NCBI RefSeq assembly: GCF_019059575.1
Contig: NW_024881536.1
Location: forward strand, 1,302,001-1,366,000
From: Amphibalanus amphitrite
Lineage: Eukaryota > Arthropoda > Thecostraca > Balanomorpha > Balanidae
Direction of reading: 5' to 3'
DNA length: 64,000 bases
The stretch's first letter is position 1. Every line of letters starts with the position of its first letter. Below, piece by piece: positions 42,681 through 53,780 of this stretch. The notes under the pieces are model-generated. The model was given only the letters and a program-made list of their open reading frames with translations. It did not search any database and had not been told where the DNA came from. A program made the translations under genes and the position numbers.

Positions 42681-43131
42681 CTGCGGAGGTCAGGAGAGCG
42701 GGTTCACTGCCGGAGCGCCGGGAGTGCCGGGCGCGCACCGCCGTCACCACGGCGTCCGCATATACCCACACTTATTGGTATTTTCACCCGTAATTAGTTG
42801 CCAGTCATTCTAGAAAATACGCCATCTGCGAGTTTTGCCTGTTTCAAGTCACACTAGCCACTATACGAGTGACCAAGGTAATTGGGCTATATGGATCTAA
42901 TGATCCCAAAGCTGAATAAAACGTTTCGGTATCGCATCACGGGTGAAAGGTAGGGGAAAGTGGAATTCGATGCAGCTCGTCACGGGGAGCCTTATGGTGG
43001 TCTTTGTTTTGCGCTAAAAGGTCTAGAATTGCTAAAAGTTGAGTTCAAAAATTTGACATCATCAATTATGAACTTTTTTTTTCGCTATAACTTGGTCAAA
43101 AAGGAGGTATCGATCTAAAATTTGGTATGTA

Positions 43132-44033
43132 CAGGGTGGCGCCGATAAATGAAGACCATATGTGCTCCACACAAAACATTAAATTTTTTTACAAAAGTCA
43201 GTACATTAGATGGAAGCTTGGAACTGGGCTGACTGATGGCGACCTGTCGAGCACACTTCACTCGATGAATCCCCCTCCGCGTCGATGACGGCCTTGATGC
43301 GCGGCCTGAACCGGGCGCAGGCCTTGGTCAGCATGGTCTTGTCCATCTTAACCATCATCTGCTTGATGGCTGACTTCAGAGAGTCAATATTGTTGTGTGG
43401 GTGTTTGTTAGTGTCCCTCTCGACTACGCCCCACACGTAATAGTCGAGCGGGTTCAGGTCCGGGGAGTTTGGCGGCCAGAACTCGGGCGTGATGTGGCTG
43501 TGCAGGTTGGCGCTCATCCACTCCTGCGTCAACGTGGACTGAGGGCGGGTGCAGAGTCTTGTTGGAACACATAGGGCCTTCCTCAGCCACTCGGTAGATC
43601 CAGGGCTTCACGACGTCACCGTCATCGACGGTGACGTCGACGTCGGGTCGTCGTCGACGATGTTCTCGACTTTTGCAATGAAATCGTCGTCTCTGACGGC
43701 ATCAGATCGTCGGGGAAGTTTCTTCCGCTTTGCCACAGACGGAACGTCGCCCAGAGACTCATCCAAGATCCGCTCAACTTTATAATCATGGCTTCTGTCG
43801 ACCTTGAGGAAGTTGGCGGCCTGGGGTGCCTTGCTGCCGGCGTGAAGCGCCACAATGACCGCGTGCCTTTTCATTTCTTTCGCTATCATCTTCAGCTGCA
43901 ACGTTCCCTTTTGCTATGGACAACAATTTACATAAAGCATGGCACATGAATGCAAACAAATTATTGCTTTGCACAAAATAGTTTCCTCGTAACACAGGTT
44001 TGAAATTTGTGGTTATTTACCGGCGCCACCCTG
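43132..44033 (-). mobile_element. Degenerate Tc1/mariner element
   Basis: The ends CAGGGTGGCGCCGATAAAT and CAGGGTGGCGCCGGTAAAT (inverted) are flanked by TA on each side (43130-43131, 44034-44035). The related element at 48031-48050 reads ATTTGGTATGTAGATAGAAG with no insert, giving the empty site directly. The copy is short (902 bp) and carries only pieces of transposase. Confidence 0.88.
43206..43901 (-). pseudogene. Broken Tc1/mariner transposase
   Basis: Two frames remain. 43608-43901 gives an N-terminal part with a helix-turn-helix-like start (AANFLKVDRS, then SVAKRKKLPRRSD). 43206-43532 gives the C-terminal part with SPDLNPLDYYVWG, the motif holding the last catalytic acidic residue in this superfamily. 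The frames do not connect and the central catalytic region is largely missing. It cannot encode an active enzyme. Confidence 0.8.
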
Positions 44034-44573
44034 TAGATAGAAGAGCACAGGGACTATCATGCATATTCTGTTTTTTTTTTTCAATATTCTGAAAAAAAAC
44101 TTTGGGGATTTTTTCGCGTTTTTTTCTTTAAAAAAATCATTTATTTAATTTTTGGAAGTCAAAATCCCATAATTTTGAAAATCCGAGATAGCAATTTTGT
44201 AGCACCGTCTTTTCTCTACAGGACCATATAAAGAACTTTGAAATTGCTTTTTAACTGTATGTAGTTTTGTCAGCGTTTTGCTTGTTTATTGGGGCTTTAG
44301 GGCGCGTCGACAGCAAAGGTCATTTTGCGCCCATTTTGTCAGCGTTTCAAGATTTCATGTTTTTTGCTCATTTTTGCTCGAACATGACCTCAGTTTGACC
44401 TCAATAACTCCTGATCTAAAGTGACCAAGACTTGAAATTTTGTGTGAAGGTGTTAAATTGATGCCCGGGAAGGTATTGAAAATTTGGCGGCGCTGCGCGT
44501 CGCCGTTTTCTTGCTATTCAGAAAAAAAAATCACAGGGGGGCATATTGCCCTCCCAAAAGGGGCGAGGGTTAA

Positions 44574-44873
44574 CCCGCGTCGGTGCTCGGCGCCAGCCGC
44601 GCCGGGCCGGTGAGGAGGGGGGGGGGGGGGGTCTGAACACCTCCCCGTCCAACTTGGCCCCTAGGCCACGTAGCGACACTCAGTAAATGACATTCCAAAG
44701 AGCGTCCAAAGGCAGAACGAAAACAGTCCGGTCATTTTTAGGTCATGTCAAAGGTCAGGTCACCAGAGGTCATGAAAGGTATAATGTTACCTATTGCCTA
44801 TTGGAGCCCATCTGAAATAGGTCACAGAGAGCCACAATTTGCAATTTACATGTTCTAAGAAATATGAACCATT
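44574..44873 (+). mobile_element. Left-end fragment of the 80-6345-type element
   Basis: CCCGCGTCGGTGCTCGG follows the shared TTAA, then text close to 84-330 (CCACGTAGCGACACTCAGTA, AGGTCAAAGGTCA-like run near 44745). It is cut off where the next TTAA element begins. Its left neighbour shares the same TTAA. Confidence 0.6.
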
Positions 44874-47800
44874 TTAACCCGGCAGGCAGTGGGCCTACCA
44901 GCCACCTTCCGCGCGGTGGGGGGGGGGGCATTTTTTTGCCCCCCCCCCCGTATCTCCGAAACTACTGGACGGATCCGGAAAATTCAAACGGCGTTCGATA
45001 GCCCTGTCAAATTTGTCTAGAGAAACCAAATTTCATTGACCTCGGGGTCACCGATGACGTCACAGGTCAGGTCAAAAATAAAATGTTTCACCGTTCACGG
45101 GGCTTCTAGGAAAAGCGCTATAACACCGAGTAAAACGCATTTTGTCGAAAATCAGCGATAAGGCGTCAGTTGTCTAGTACATATGTTGCTATTAGAGGTC
45201 ACTGGTCATACCAGGTCAGGTCACAGGTCAGGTCACCAAAGGTCACCAAGGGTCAGCACATGAGCCCAACTTTACTAAGGTTATGCGATGCATGTTTTAT
45301 GGCCAGTTTTTCATTTCCAACTCAATGGTGTTGGTTATAAGACCATCAGGTACGGTTTAGGTCACTTTCTGGTGGAGGTCAGGTCAAGGTCAGGTCAAAA
45401 AAGGTCAAATTTCAAAGTTGATATTTTTGCATAAAATGGGTATCGATTCGATGCAGCTCGTCACGGGGAGTCTAATGGTGGTCTTTGTTTTTCGCTACGA
45501 GGTCTAGAATTGCTAAAAATTGAGTTTGAAAATTTCGTTAGGCGGTGCGGGTGGACATCGATAGCAGCGCCTCTAGCGGTCACTAGGGAAAGCTGGGCTG
45601 TAGGCGACGAAATACCGGCTGAGTTGTCAAACGTTGAATAGGTTTATAGACATCCGTCTTGTGAAAAAGGTGAACTTTTGCCTTCAATATTTCTACAGGC
45701 AATTTTAGAAGTGATCTTCACATCTGGGGCATTCCACGATAGATCGTACCAGGCCCGTCACCCTCATCTCTCAGATTTTAATGAAAATCGGTCCTAGGGG
45801 TAATCATAGGCCCCAAAGACGCCTGGCAAAATATCAGACTTCTCAGATCAAAACTTTTTGAGTTATATTGCATTACATTTTTTAACTTCGGTATGTAACG
45901 GTGAGTTTGATGGCCTATAACTCAAGAACGGGTTAAGCAACCAACAAAAAGTAAAAAACACTAAGCTGGCGATGAATCAAAAATTAATATTACTATTTAA
46001 AAATTCCAAAGAAAAAATTTCATTGTTGAGCAAAAACCTTAATCTTTTTTCATTTGCCTCTAATGACTTTTGGGACCAAATTTTTTTCACATTTTTATTT
46101 TTACAAAACAAACTTCATGTCATTGCTAATCGACATGCAAAAAATTAGAAAGGTGTTCTTTCTATAAGTTCCTCATTTTCCCGCAAACAAAATGGGTTTC
46201 GGAGGGGTTGATACGACCCCAGCACGCCGTTTCGCTTCTAATAGAGCTAGAGCCTCGCGGAAAAAATGAGCGTGTGTGCCGTTACAAGTCGCAGCGATTG
46301 GTACCCGATTTTAAGGTCTCAGGTTAACCGGTAGCGTCTGAGGTCAGGTCACGTGACTGACGTTACGGGTTCCAAGATTACTTACGGGTTCGGCTTTTAG
46401 TAAATAACTTTGCAAAAAATAGCCGCAGAGCCGCGATTTTGGCATCATTGTGTTCGCCTAGCTCAGGTGCATCGAACGGTATACTTTTTGCTAGGGTGAG
46501 GCCAACTTAAGTAGTTGACCTCGGGTCAAGGTCAGGTCAGAGCCCCTCAGGTCACGAAGCTGGGCAAAGGTTATCATATGGCATATCATTCGATTCGGAA
46601 GGTCTTCCCGAGTCCATTGGTGGCTTTCCCGACTCTCTAGCTCCATTTGATCGGGAGTTATTGACGAAAAACTCGTACGACCCTAGTGACGTCATAAATG
46701 ACGTCACGCAAGGTTAACAATGCAAAAGTAAAGCATTGGACTTTGCAAGGAGTGCATGAAATCACGATACCACGTACGTGGGATAGTTTTAGATCATTCT
46801 CGGCGCCAAAATAACAGTTTTTATATTTCCCCATTGATTTATAACAGTGATGTCACGTGACCGACCTGACCTCATGTAACCTTGAAAAATTCCCAGATAT
46901 AGGTACAAGTTGTGAGACCTCTGGAGGACACCATGTATGCGTCCTGTAACTTTCATCTCGGACAGCTATGGTCATTCACATTGGCATCCAAAACAATGTC
47001 AGAACCAAACAGCCTTTTTCACCCTCGCACTTATAGGAAAGAGGGTTGAATGAACCCTCTTTTCACTTTTTTTCAGATGACTCAGACTTGAATTGAAATT
47101 TCAGTAACCCGTGATGTCACTAGGCAGCTTTACCACGCCATTTGTAAGCTCCCCTCCCGAAATCACTATTCGAAACCGTTATCGTGACGTAAAATAAATA
47201 CATTTATAGAAAGAACACCTTCCTAATTTTTTGCATACTTCTTAACAATGAGCCAAATATTTTTTTAAAGAAATAAAAATTCAAAAAATTTTGGTCCCAA
47301 AATCCAAAAAAAAATACAAATAAAAGAAAACTCGATATGTCATCTATCAAAAATAGCGTATTTTTCGAAATTTCAAAAATACATATTAATCTCTGTTTCA
47401 TTGCAACTTCAATGTTGTATAACATTTGGCATTTGAATAATCCGTCTTAGAGTTACAGCCCGCCAAACTTAGCGCTGCAAAGCAAGATCCAAAAAATGTT
47501 ATACACCATAACTCAAAAAATACTTATCTGATAAGCCTGAAATTGTTACAGGTGGATTCAGAGCCCCTGATTACCCCTGAGACCAATTCTCGTCAAATTC
47601 CGAGAGATGAGGGTGTCAAATTGGAAAAAAAGTGGTACGATCTATCGTGGAATGCCGCCCCCATCTAACAAAACCGTTTAGATTATTGTATTCACTTCAA
47701 GGCTTCCTTATTGTTCTTGACGATGATGCTGGAACTATTTATAATAAGTGTTTCTAGCTTAGTAAAAGAATATATTGTTCAAACGATGGAAAAACATAAT

Positions 47801-48504
47801 ATGAAAATTTTAAATGCAATTTTCTCTAATAATTATTCGTAGAATCTCTACACATCAAGGAAAATTTGCATACTAACTGATAATTCAAAGTTCTTGGGGC
47901 CAGATATTTTCTTCTTTTCTTACGTCGCCCCAATGGCCGCAAATACACTTGTGATAACGCCTATCGTGACGTCATCAATTTTGAACAGTTTTTTCGCTAT
48001 AACTTGGCCAAAAAGAGGTATCGATCTGAAATTTGGTATGTAGATAGAAGGCGGTAGGGACTATCACATATATTCCGTTTTTATCGAAATTCAAAAAAAA
48101 ACTTTTTGGATTTTTTGGCTATTATATTCAAAAAGTCTATTTTTTATTTTTGGGGGTCAAAATCCAAAAAATTCGAAAAACCGAAATAGCAGTTTTGTAG
48201 CCCTTTTGATTCCACACCTTTTATGTCCGAAACATTTTTCTGTATCTCTAAAGCTGTAGGCCTGGCAGCTCTTCCCGCGAAACCCTTTTTTGGGTCGAAA
48301 ATGGCAAAAACGACGTCACTCTGACGTCATTAGCGGCCAACCTATCATAGCCTTTGGAAAAAAATTTTGGTCACCATGTGCGCTAGCTTCTCCCGGAAGG
48401 GTACTGAAAGTTTGGTGACGATCGGCGCAGCGGTTCTCGAGATATATTGAAAAAACTAAAGGGGGGGGGGGCAAAAAATGCCCCCCCCCCGCCTGGAAGG
48501 TTAA
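44874..48504 (-). mobile_element. TTAA-flanked element with large nested insertion
   Basis: TTAA at 44874-44877 and 48501-48504. Palindromes with the same core lie at both ends: GGGGCATTTTTTTGCCCC (44926) and GGGGCAAAAAATGCCCC (48467). The left block TATCTCCGAAACTACTGG (44951) and the right block GGTACTGAAAGTTT (48400) match the family. Comparison with 43030-43080 shows that about 45535-47965 is inserted DNA. Confidence 0.75.
45728..47656. mobile_element. Long-inverted-repeat (foldback) element
   Basis: Perfect 24-bp ends start GGCATTCCACGATAGATCGT. Imperfect inverted arms extend about 440 bp on each side: for example TTAGAAAGGTGTTCTTTCTA at 46146 is mirrored near 47202. The middle (about 46190-47060) is a stretch of TTAA-element body homologous to 33686-34700. 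No transposase is seen and no target duplication is clear. Confidence 0.75.
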
Positions 48505-48960
48505 AGGGAGATGCCAAAAACTGCCGATCCCGTATCATAGCCCCAACTTACGGTTCTCAATTGTTCAAATGGATGCTGCATGCGAAATGAGCGCCGAAAA
48601 CTTTGCTCAAGGTTGTGACATTAAACATTCAACCCAGGTCATCTAAGGTCAATGAGCTTTACCTGACCTCTATGTGACTGACACTCACGAAAAAATCACA
48701 TAAAAAAACTAGAAACGCTATAGGATAATTAGCGATGACAGTCAAATTGCCATTCTGGCCTAACTTGAGAGACAATGGGGTGAAGTCATTTGGGTCACGG
48801 TCATAAAATTTTAAGAGTAGGCACAAATATTGATTAACTCGAGGATACCTGCTGAAGGCTTCGTCGCGATCCGCCACTTTCTACGCGATGCATTCCCGAA
48901 AGCAAAGGGATTCATCCTACCTCCCCCCCAAAAAAAGTGCCAGAGTAAACCAAGATCTAA
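48505..48960 (-). mobile_element. Decayed TTAA-type element fragment
   Basis: Text such as GATTAACTCGAGGATACC and TTCGTCGCGATCCGCCACTT resembles the end of 38133-38726. No intact ends are found. Confidence 0.45.
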
Positions 48961-50268
48961 TGGTGCAAAAATACATTAGAATTTGTAGAATTGGTACGAG
49001 AAAAACTGCATCAAACACACAGGGTACCAAAATGTGCATTTATTTAGATGTTATAAAAAGTGAACAGCGCATAACGTGTGAACAAATCGATAAAAAAGCA
49101 TACAGATGAATACACAAGACACAATATACATCTCCACTGAAACAACAGGCCAAACATGACTGAGACAACGGGATAAATACTCGTAAGTACCTGAGCTACA
49201 AACTAGTCGGATAAGAGCGTAATCACCTCCGTCCCCTAAAAAAAAAACATACATACGACCAAGATCATTTGCTCAACTCATCAAAATAGGAAATATGTCC
49301 AGAAACCTACGGTAAAAATCAAATGAATCATTTCGAAATATGCCAGTGTTGACTAACAGCAATGCAATATACTATTCCTTTCCTACGGTAGATTTGACAG
49401 TTTCCACTACGTTCTTCAAGTAATACTATATCTTCGATAAGTGACTATTCAGACTGACGGAAGGGGTACTGTCACCCCTGATGATGTTTTCCATGTGAGG
49501 GAGCATTCCCGGTATACGTGTAGTCTGGGCCAAGCGACCTTTGATTGAGAAAAAAACACCGGGAGGATGTCGACATCGTTGCTCTGTGAACATTTTTGAG
49601 GAAGATATTTACCAAAAATCCGGACATGGCATTTAGGCAATTAGCCTGGTCTCTGGGGTTGACCAGTTGACTGGGATCTATAACTGTATTTCATTAGCGG
49701 TGTCTCATGACGGTGGACACGTTTTTTTTTTCTTTTTTCTTTTGTCAAACCGATGCTTCAATTAGAAGCAAAACAGAGAAGGATCCAGTCCCAGTCAACC
49801 TGTCCCCTTGGAAGGCAAACGCGTAGAAAACCTTACGGTAAAAAAAAGCATTAAAAAATCTCAATTCACTCAAGTAACCTTCCTAGACAAGCATGGCTGA
49901 ACCAAATCCAAAGCAAACTGCGAATTCGGACCCGCTGAATCGAAGCCATCCGGCCACCCATCGTCTTTTCCTAAAGCCCAGGTAGTCCGGCCAACCATCA
50001 CCTTTTCCGACAGCCCAGGACTTGCCCTGTGGCCCGGGCTAGCACACTGGACAGGAGGAATGATGGCTTTCTGCCGAGCTGCTGGATACAGGGCCCTGCC
50101 CAGCACACCGCCATATCCTGTTCAATTTTCCAGTCGTGTGTTCTAGAGCGCTACCGATGGACCTGCCTCGGGGGCAATGTTCCCATTACCAACTGGTGCT
50201 GATCACCATTCGCCATATCAGCGGCCCCACTACACCACCACCGTTGATCATTTCACAGTTTCACGTCC
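48961..50268. other. Intron and trailing sequence of finger exon A
   Basis: AT-rich, with no recognisable exon or element. AATAAA on the gene strand lies at about 49039-49044, 1.2 kb past the exon A stop, and is a weak candidate poly(A) signal. Confidence 0.5.
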
Positions 50269-50687
50269 TCACACCATTCCTCCTTCCGCCCCATCCACTT
50301 GCCGCACCATTCCGCCGTCCTGGCGCCCCATTCCACCGTCCTGGCGCCCCATTCCGCCGTCCTGGCGCCCCATTCCGCCGTCCTGACGCCCCATTCCGCC
50401 GTCCTGGCGCCCCATTCCACCGTCCGGATGCCCCATTCCGCCGTCCTGCGGGCCGTCCTCCATCGCTGGCGCCGCGCCGCGCTTGTTGGTGAGCCTGCTG
50501 ACCTCGTCGGGCGAGAGGCCATGCCGCTTGACCATGTGCCGGCGCAGTGAGAACGTCATGGCGAACTCGTGGTTGCAGATGCAGCAGGTGGTCTGTCCCG
50601 TGTGCCGTTTCATGTGTTCGGCCAGGTTTCGCCGGTGGTGGTAGGCGGCGCCACACATGGGGCACACCTCCAGGGAGACCGGGGCGC
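50269..50687 (-). CDS. BTB-ZF gene, alternative zinc-finger exon A (first)
   Basis: The acceptor CCCGTCTGCCGCAG ends at 50688. GC completes the split codon, then APVSLEVCPMCGAAYHH. Two C2H2 fingers (contacts H, R, N, E and M, F, S, R) are joined by HTGQTTCCIC and followed by RHGLSPDEVSRL. The C-terminal tail is a 7-residue repeat GGMGRQD encoded by a 21-bp minisatellite. There are 138 residues after the split codon, stop at 50269, isoform about 381 residues. The basic second helix (RRHMVKRH) differs from the other exons. This is the first finger exon after the linker, so it would be the default choice if splicing were co-transcriptional. Confidence 0.88.
50305..50450 (-). repeat. 21-bp coding minisatellite in finger exon A
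   Basis: Plus-strand unit CGCCCCATTCCGCCGTCCTGG, about six to seven copies with a few substitutions. Frame is preserved, so copy-number change alters only tail length. Confidence 0.85.
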
Positions 50688-50719
50688 CTGCGGCAGACGG
50701 GCGGGCGGGCCGGCGGCGT

Positions 50720-51195
50720 CAGCTGCTGTTCTCGACAGAGCAGACAGCGGGCAGGTGCCGGCGTCCGCCCCACGGACAGCGGGCAGGTGCCGCGGCTACC
50801 AGTGTCCGCCCCACGGATAGCGGGCAGGTGCCGGCAGCTGATCTCGACAGAGCAAACAGCGGGCAGGTGCCGCGGCTACCAGTGTCCGCCCCACGGATAG
50901 CGGGCAGGTGCCGCGGCTACCAGTGTCCGCCCCACGGACAGCGGGCAGCCATCTGGTGTCAGTCCCGGCCCACGGACAGCGCGGCAGGAGCTGGCGGCTA
51001 CCAGTGTCCGCCCCACGGACAGCGGCCAGGTGCCGGCGCCTGCCAGTGTCCGCCCCACAGACAGCGGGCAGCCGTCTGCGGCTGATCCCGACAGAGCAAA
51101 CAGCGGGCAGGTGCCGGCGGCTACCAGTGTCCGCCCCACGGACAGCGAGCAGCCGTCTGGTGTCAGTCCCGGCCCACGGACAGCGCGGCAGCAGC
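50720..51195. repeat. GC-rich tandem repeat upstream of finger exon A
   Basis: Units of about 40-60 bp around GTCCGCCCCACGGACAGCGG and GCAGGTGCCGCGGCTACCAG, with interspersed CTGATC(T/C)CGACAGAGCAAACAGC. It begins some 30-40 bp from the exon A acceptor, on the intron side. Open frames across it are by-products. Confidence 0.8.
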
Positions 51196-52311
51196 CGGCG
51201 GCGGCCAGAGAAGAGGCGGCGGCCGCACAGTGGCGCTGAGCAGGGCGACAGGTCCGCCCCCGATCGGCCCGCTCACAGGAGGCAGAAGAGCCCAAAGTGT
51301 GCGATAAAGAACGCTGTGCGGTGTCGCCAGGTCCTCCCAAAGAAATGGCGCGGGGCTCAGCAAGCGCACAGTCGCGAAGGCGAAGACATTCTAGCCGAAG
51401 GCAACCGCTTCCTTTTGCCAAGTCGGTATGCATGCGATCGTGATAGCAAACAGAAGTAGGTAGCATTCGCCACCAGCATAGCCACACACAGAATCCCAGT
51501 TCAAGTTGATCGCAGCAGGGAGAAGCGGTCGCTGCAATGCCGCTCATCGGCGCCGTTTCGGTCAGCATTCCCAGAGGACAAAGAAAATAACGATTCCTCC
51601 AACAAAGCGCGAGTAGTTGTTATATCATCGCAACAAAGTTGACGTTCAGTGTCTCACTGCTTGGCGATACCAGCATTTTTATAAGTTTAGCTCGAAGGTT
51701 TGAAATTGAATGGGCTGATTGACAGAGCCGGAGGCTACGCTAAGCAGAGTTTGCTGCGAAGGCCCCCCGACCCCTACCGTCTCATCGGGCGGATAATTAA
51801 CATACGAGCAAAAACTTATGGCATGTATATTGTATATGCATCTCATATCTCGTATGTATCTCATAAGCCATATATCTCGTATATGCCAAAGTTAACGTGT
51901 CAATCAAAGCCGGACGCGAAACGTCCCACAACGTCCCACACAACTGACTTCAACTGGACATTTCATTGCCACTGTACATCAAAATATTCGCATTTGTATT
52001 TAACTACACATAACGTAACCGCATGTCATCGTGCTGATTAGCCCTGGAGCTCAAATTTCCACAGAGAGGAAAATAACACTCACAGGCGGAAGCTCAACAC
52101 AGAAATGAAAACACGACAACGTTACGGCTCGTTGTTATATCGGTAGAGACCTGTTGAACTGATCACTCAGTACCCTCTAGGGCCATAAGCACTGGTCTAA
52201 TTGGTGTGGTTTTCAGTGGTGGGACACGAGTTTCCACAAGTCCTGGGATAATTGGATAAAAAGTGTTTTAAACATAACATTACGAAGGAAATGCTATCGT
52301 TTATCATGATA
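51196..52311. other. Intron, no feature
   Basis: Mixed composition with a short GTATAT/ATATCTCGTAT patch near 51830-51890. No exon or element is recognised. Confidence 0.55.
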
Positions 52312-53145
52312 TACCGGGTGGCCCAGAAAACACGTTCCCAATTTTAAATCAATATTTCTCAGAAATTGATAAAGATACAACATTGAAACTTCCAATATTG
52401 GAAGTTTCAATGTATTTAGTCAATGCGGCATATATTTTCAGCAAATGTATGATTTTTATGCTATTCGGCCAATTACTTTTTAAACGGTTCGTGTTTCTAG
52501 CATGCCATGTAAAAATCACTTTTTTTGCTCAGATGTTTACTAAAAATGTGAGTGAACGGGCCACTTCCATCTCGGCACCACGTTCTGCAGCCATGACTGC
52601 TACTGGCAACTAGCCTCATTGATGGTTCAGGCCTCAGGGTGGCACATTCCCTCTAGCTTTTTTCCTTATTCGGTCGATTTACTGTTTGATCTTCTTGAAG
52701 TGAGGGCGATCAGCAGTAGCCCATGCACCGTGCCGCTCCTTCTCTTCGAAAAAGGACTTGTGTTGAAACGAATGACATCCATTAACGCAATTTTGGCTTA
52801 GCATTTGAATATTTGGCACATAAGTGGGACAAAAATATTCAAAATAACAGCACACGTGCTGGTATCATTCACGTGTTCTATTTTTCTATTTTTTTCTAAC
52901 ATGGTACGTCTAAGCCAATCATTAGGACTACCTACCGTTCAACAACGGCAAAAAAAGCAAAAACGTCTTACTTAATTCAACATAAGATTGTTGGCTTGAA
53001 AATGATGGTACAGTGTTATAATTTGGCATACCAATGCGCAAAGAAGTGACGCAAACTTGATGAAAATTTTGGCTCGTTATCTGCACTCGAATTTGAGATA
53101 TAGGCCTCCAAAGTTCGGAACGTTTTTTTTTTGGGCCACCCGGTA
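52312..53145. mobile_element. Tc1/mariner-type element, TA-flanked
   Basis: Inverted ends CCGGGTGGCCCAGAAAACA and CCGGGTGGCCCAAAAAAAA followed by CGTTCC, each flanked by TA (52312-52313, 53144-53145). The 830-bp interior has no intact transposase frame. It is non-autonomous or heavily decayed. Confidence 0.75.
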
Positions 53146-53780
53146 TGACATATGAAAAGCAAGTATTTGCCCTATAAATGTCACTACATGACATATTTTG
53201 CTGTCTCAAAGTCAATGAAATGACTAAATTCGATTTTTTTTACCCTAAATCACACCTATATCTTTGCTAAAGAAATGGAGACAGCATCGGAAAAGGCCAG
53301 GGTACCAGTACGCCCCTTAACATTTAAATTCCTCCTCCCTTTCACTATGCCATAAACCTAAATCAGTGGTGTTTTTAGGGCCTCGAATGGTTGATTAATA
53401 GATGTTTATTAGCACGCAAGGCAGCTGCTTCAAGCCGCCGTCGGCCATGGATATTTGTCTAAATCAAGGCACAGATACTGCTTTCGAAAAAACCTGATGT
53501 AAGAAATCGACATAAAAGGTGCACTTAGATGCATGCAGCGCAATCTCGCTAGCGACTAGTCCAATATCCACAGACGAGAGAAGTAAAAGGTAAGGACAAC
53601 AAAGGTAAACAGTGTAGAGAAGGAGTAGTCATGTGCGAAAGTGGATCAGAATCAAGAGGCGGTACGCCCCCGACTGTGCAGATTCATATAGCTCACAGGT
53701 GCATTTATAGCCATTGCCCAAACAGCAGCAGGTACATGATAAAGTATTTACCAGTAAAACGCCTTTTGGGCGAAGAACGA
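53146..53780. other. Intron, no feature
   Basis: AT-rich intron sequence. I see no element ends or exons. Confidence 0.5.

Larger units (their letters stand above)
42960..44573 (-). mobile_element. 5'-truncated TTAA-type element interrupted by a mariner
   Basis: The right end GGGGCGAGGG-TTAA (44570-44573), palindrome GGGGGGCATATTGCCCTCCC (44535) and conserved block AGGTGTTAAATTGAT (44448) are present. The left end is missing: homology to 45430-45530 starts at ATTCGATGCAGCTCGTCACG (42963). The mariner remnant 43132-44033 lies inside. Confidence 0.65.

Noticed and set aside
3000-51200. CRISPR-like arrays among the tandem repeats
   Set aside because: The repeats lack unique spacers of even length, the genome is eukaryotic, and no cas genes are present.
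50657-51568. Long frames across the tandem repeat next to finger exon A
   Set aside because: They are repeat translations on both strands with no motif, lying in the intron before the acceptor.
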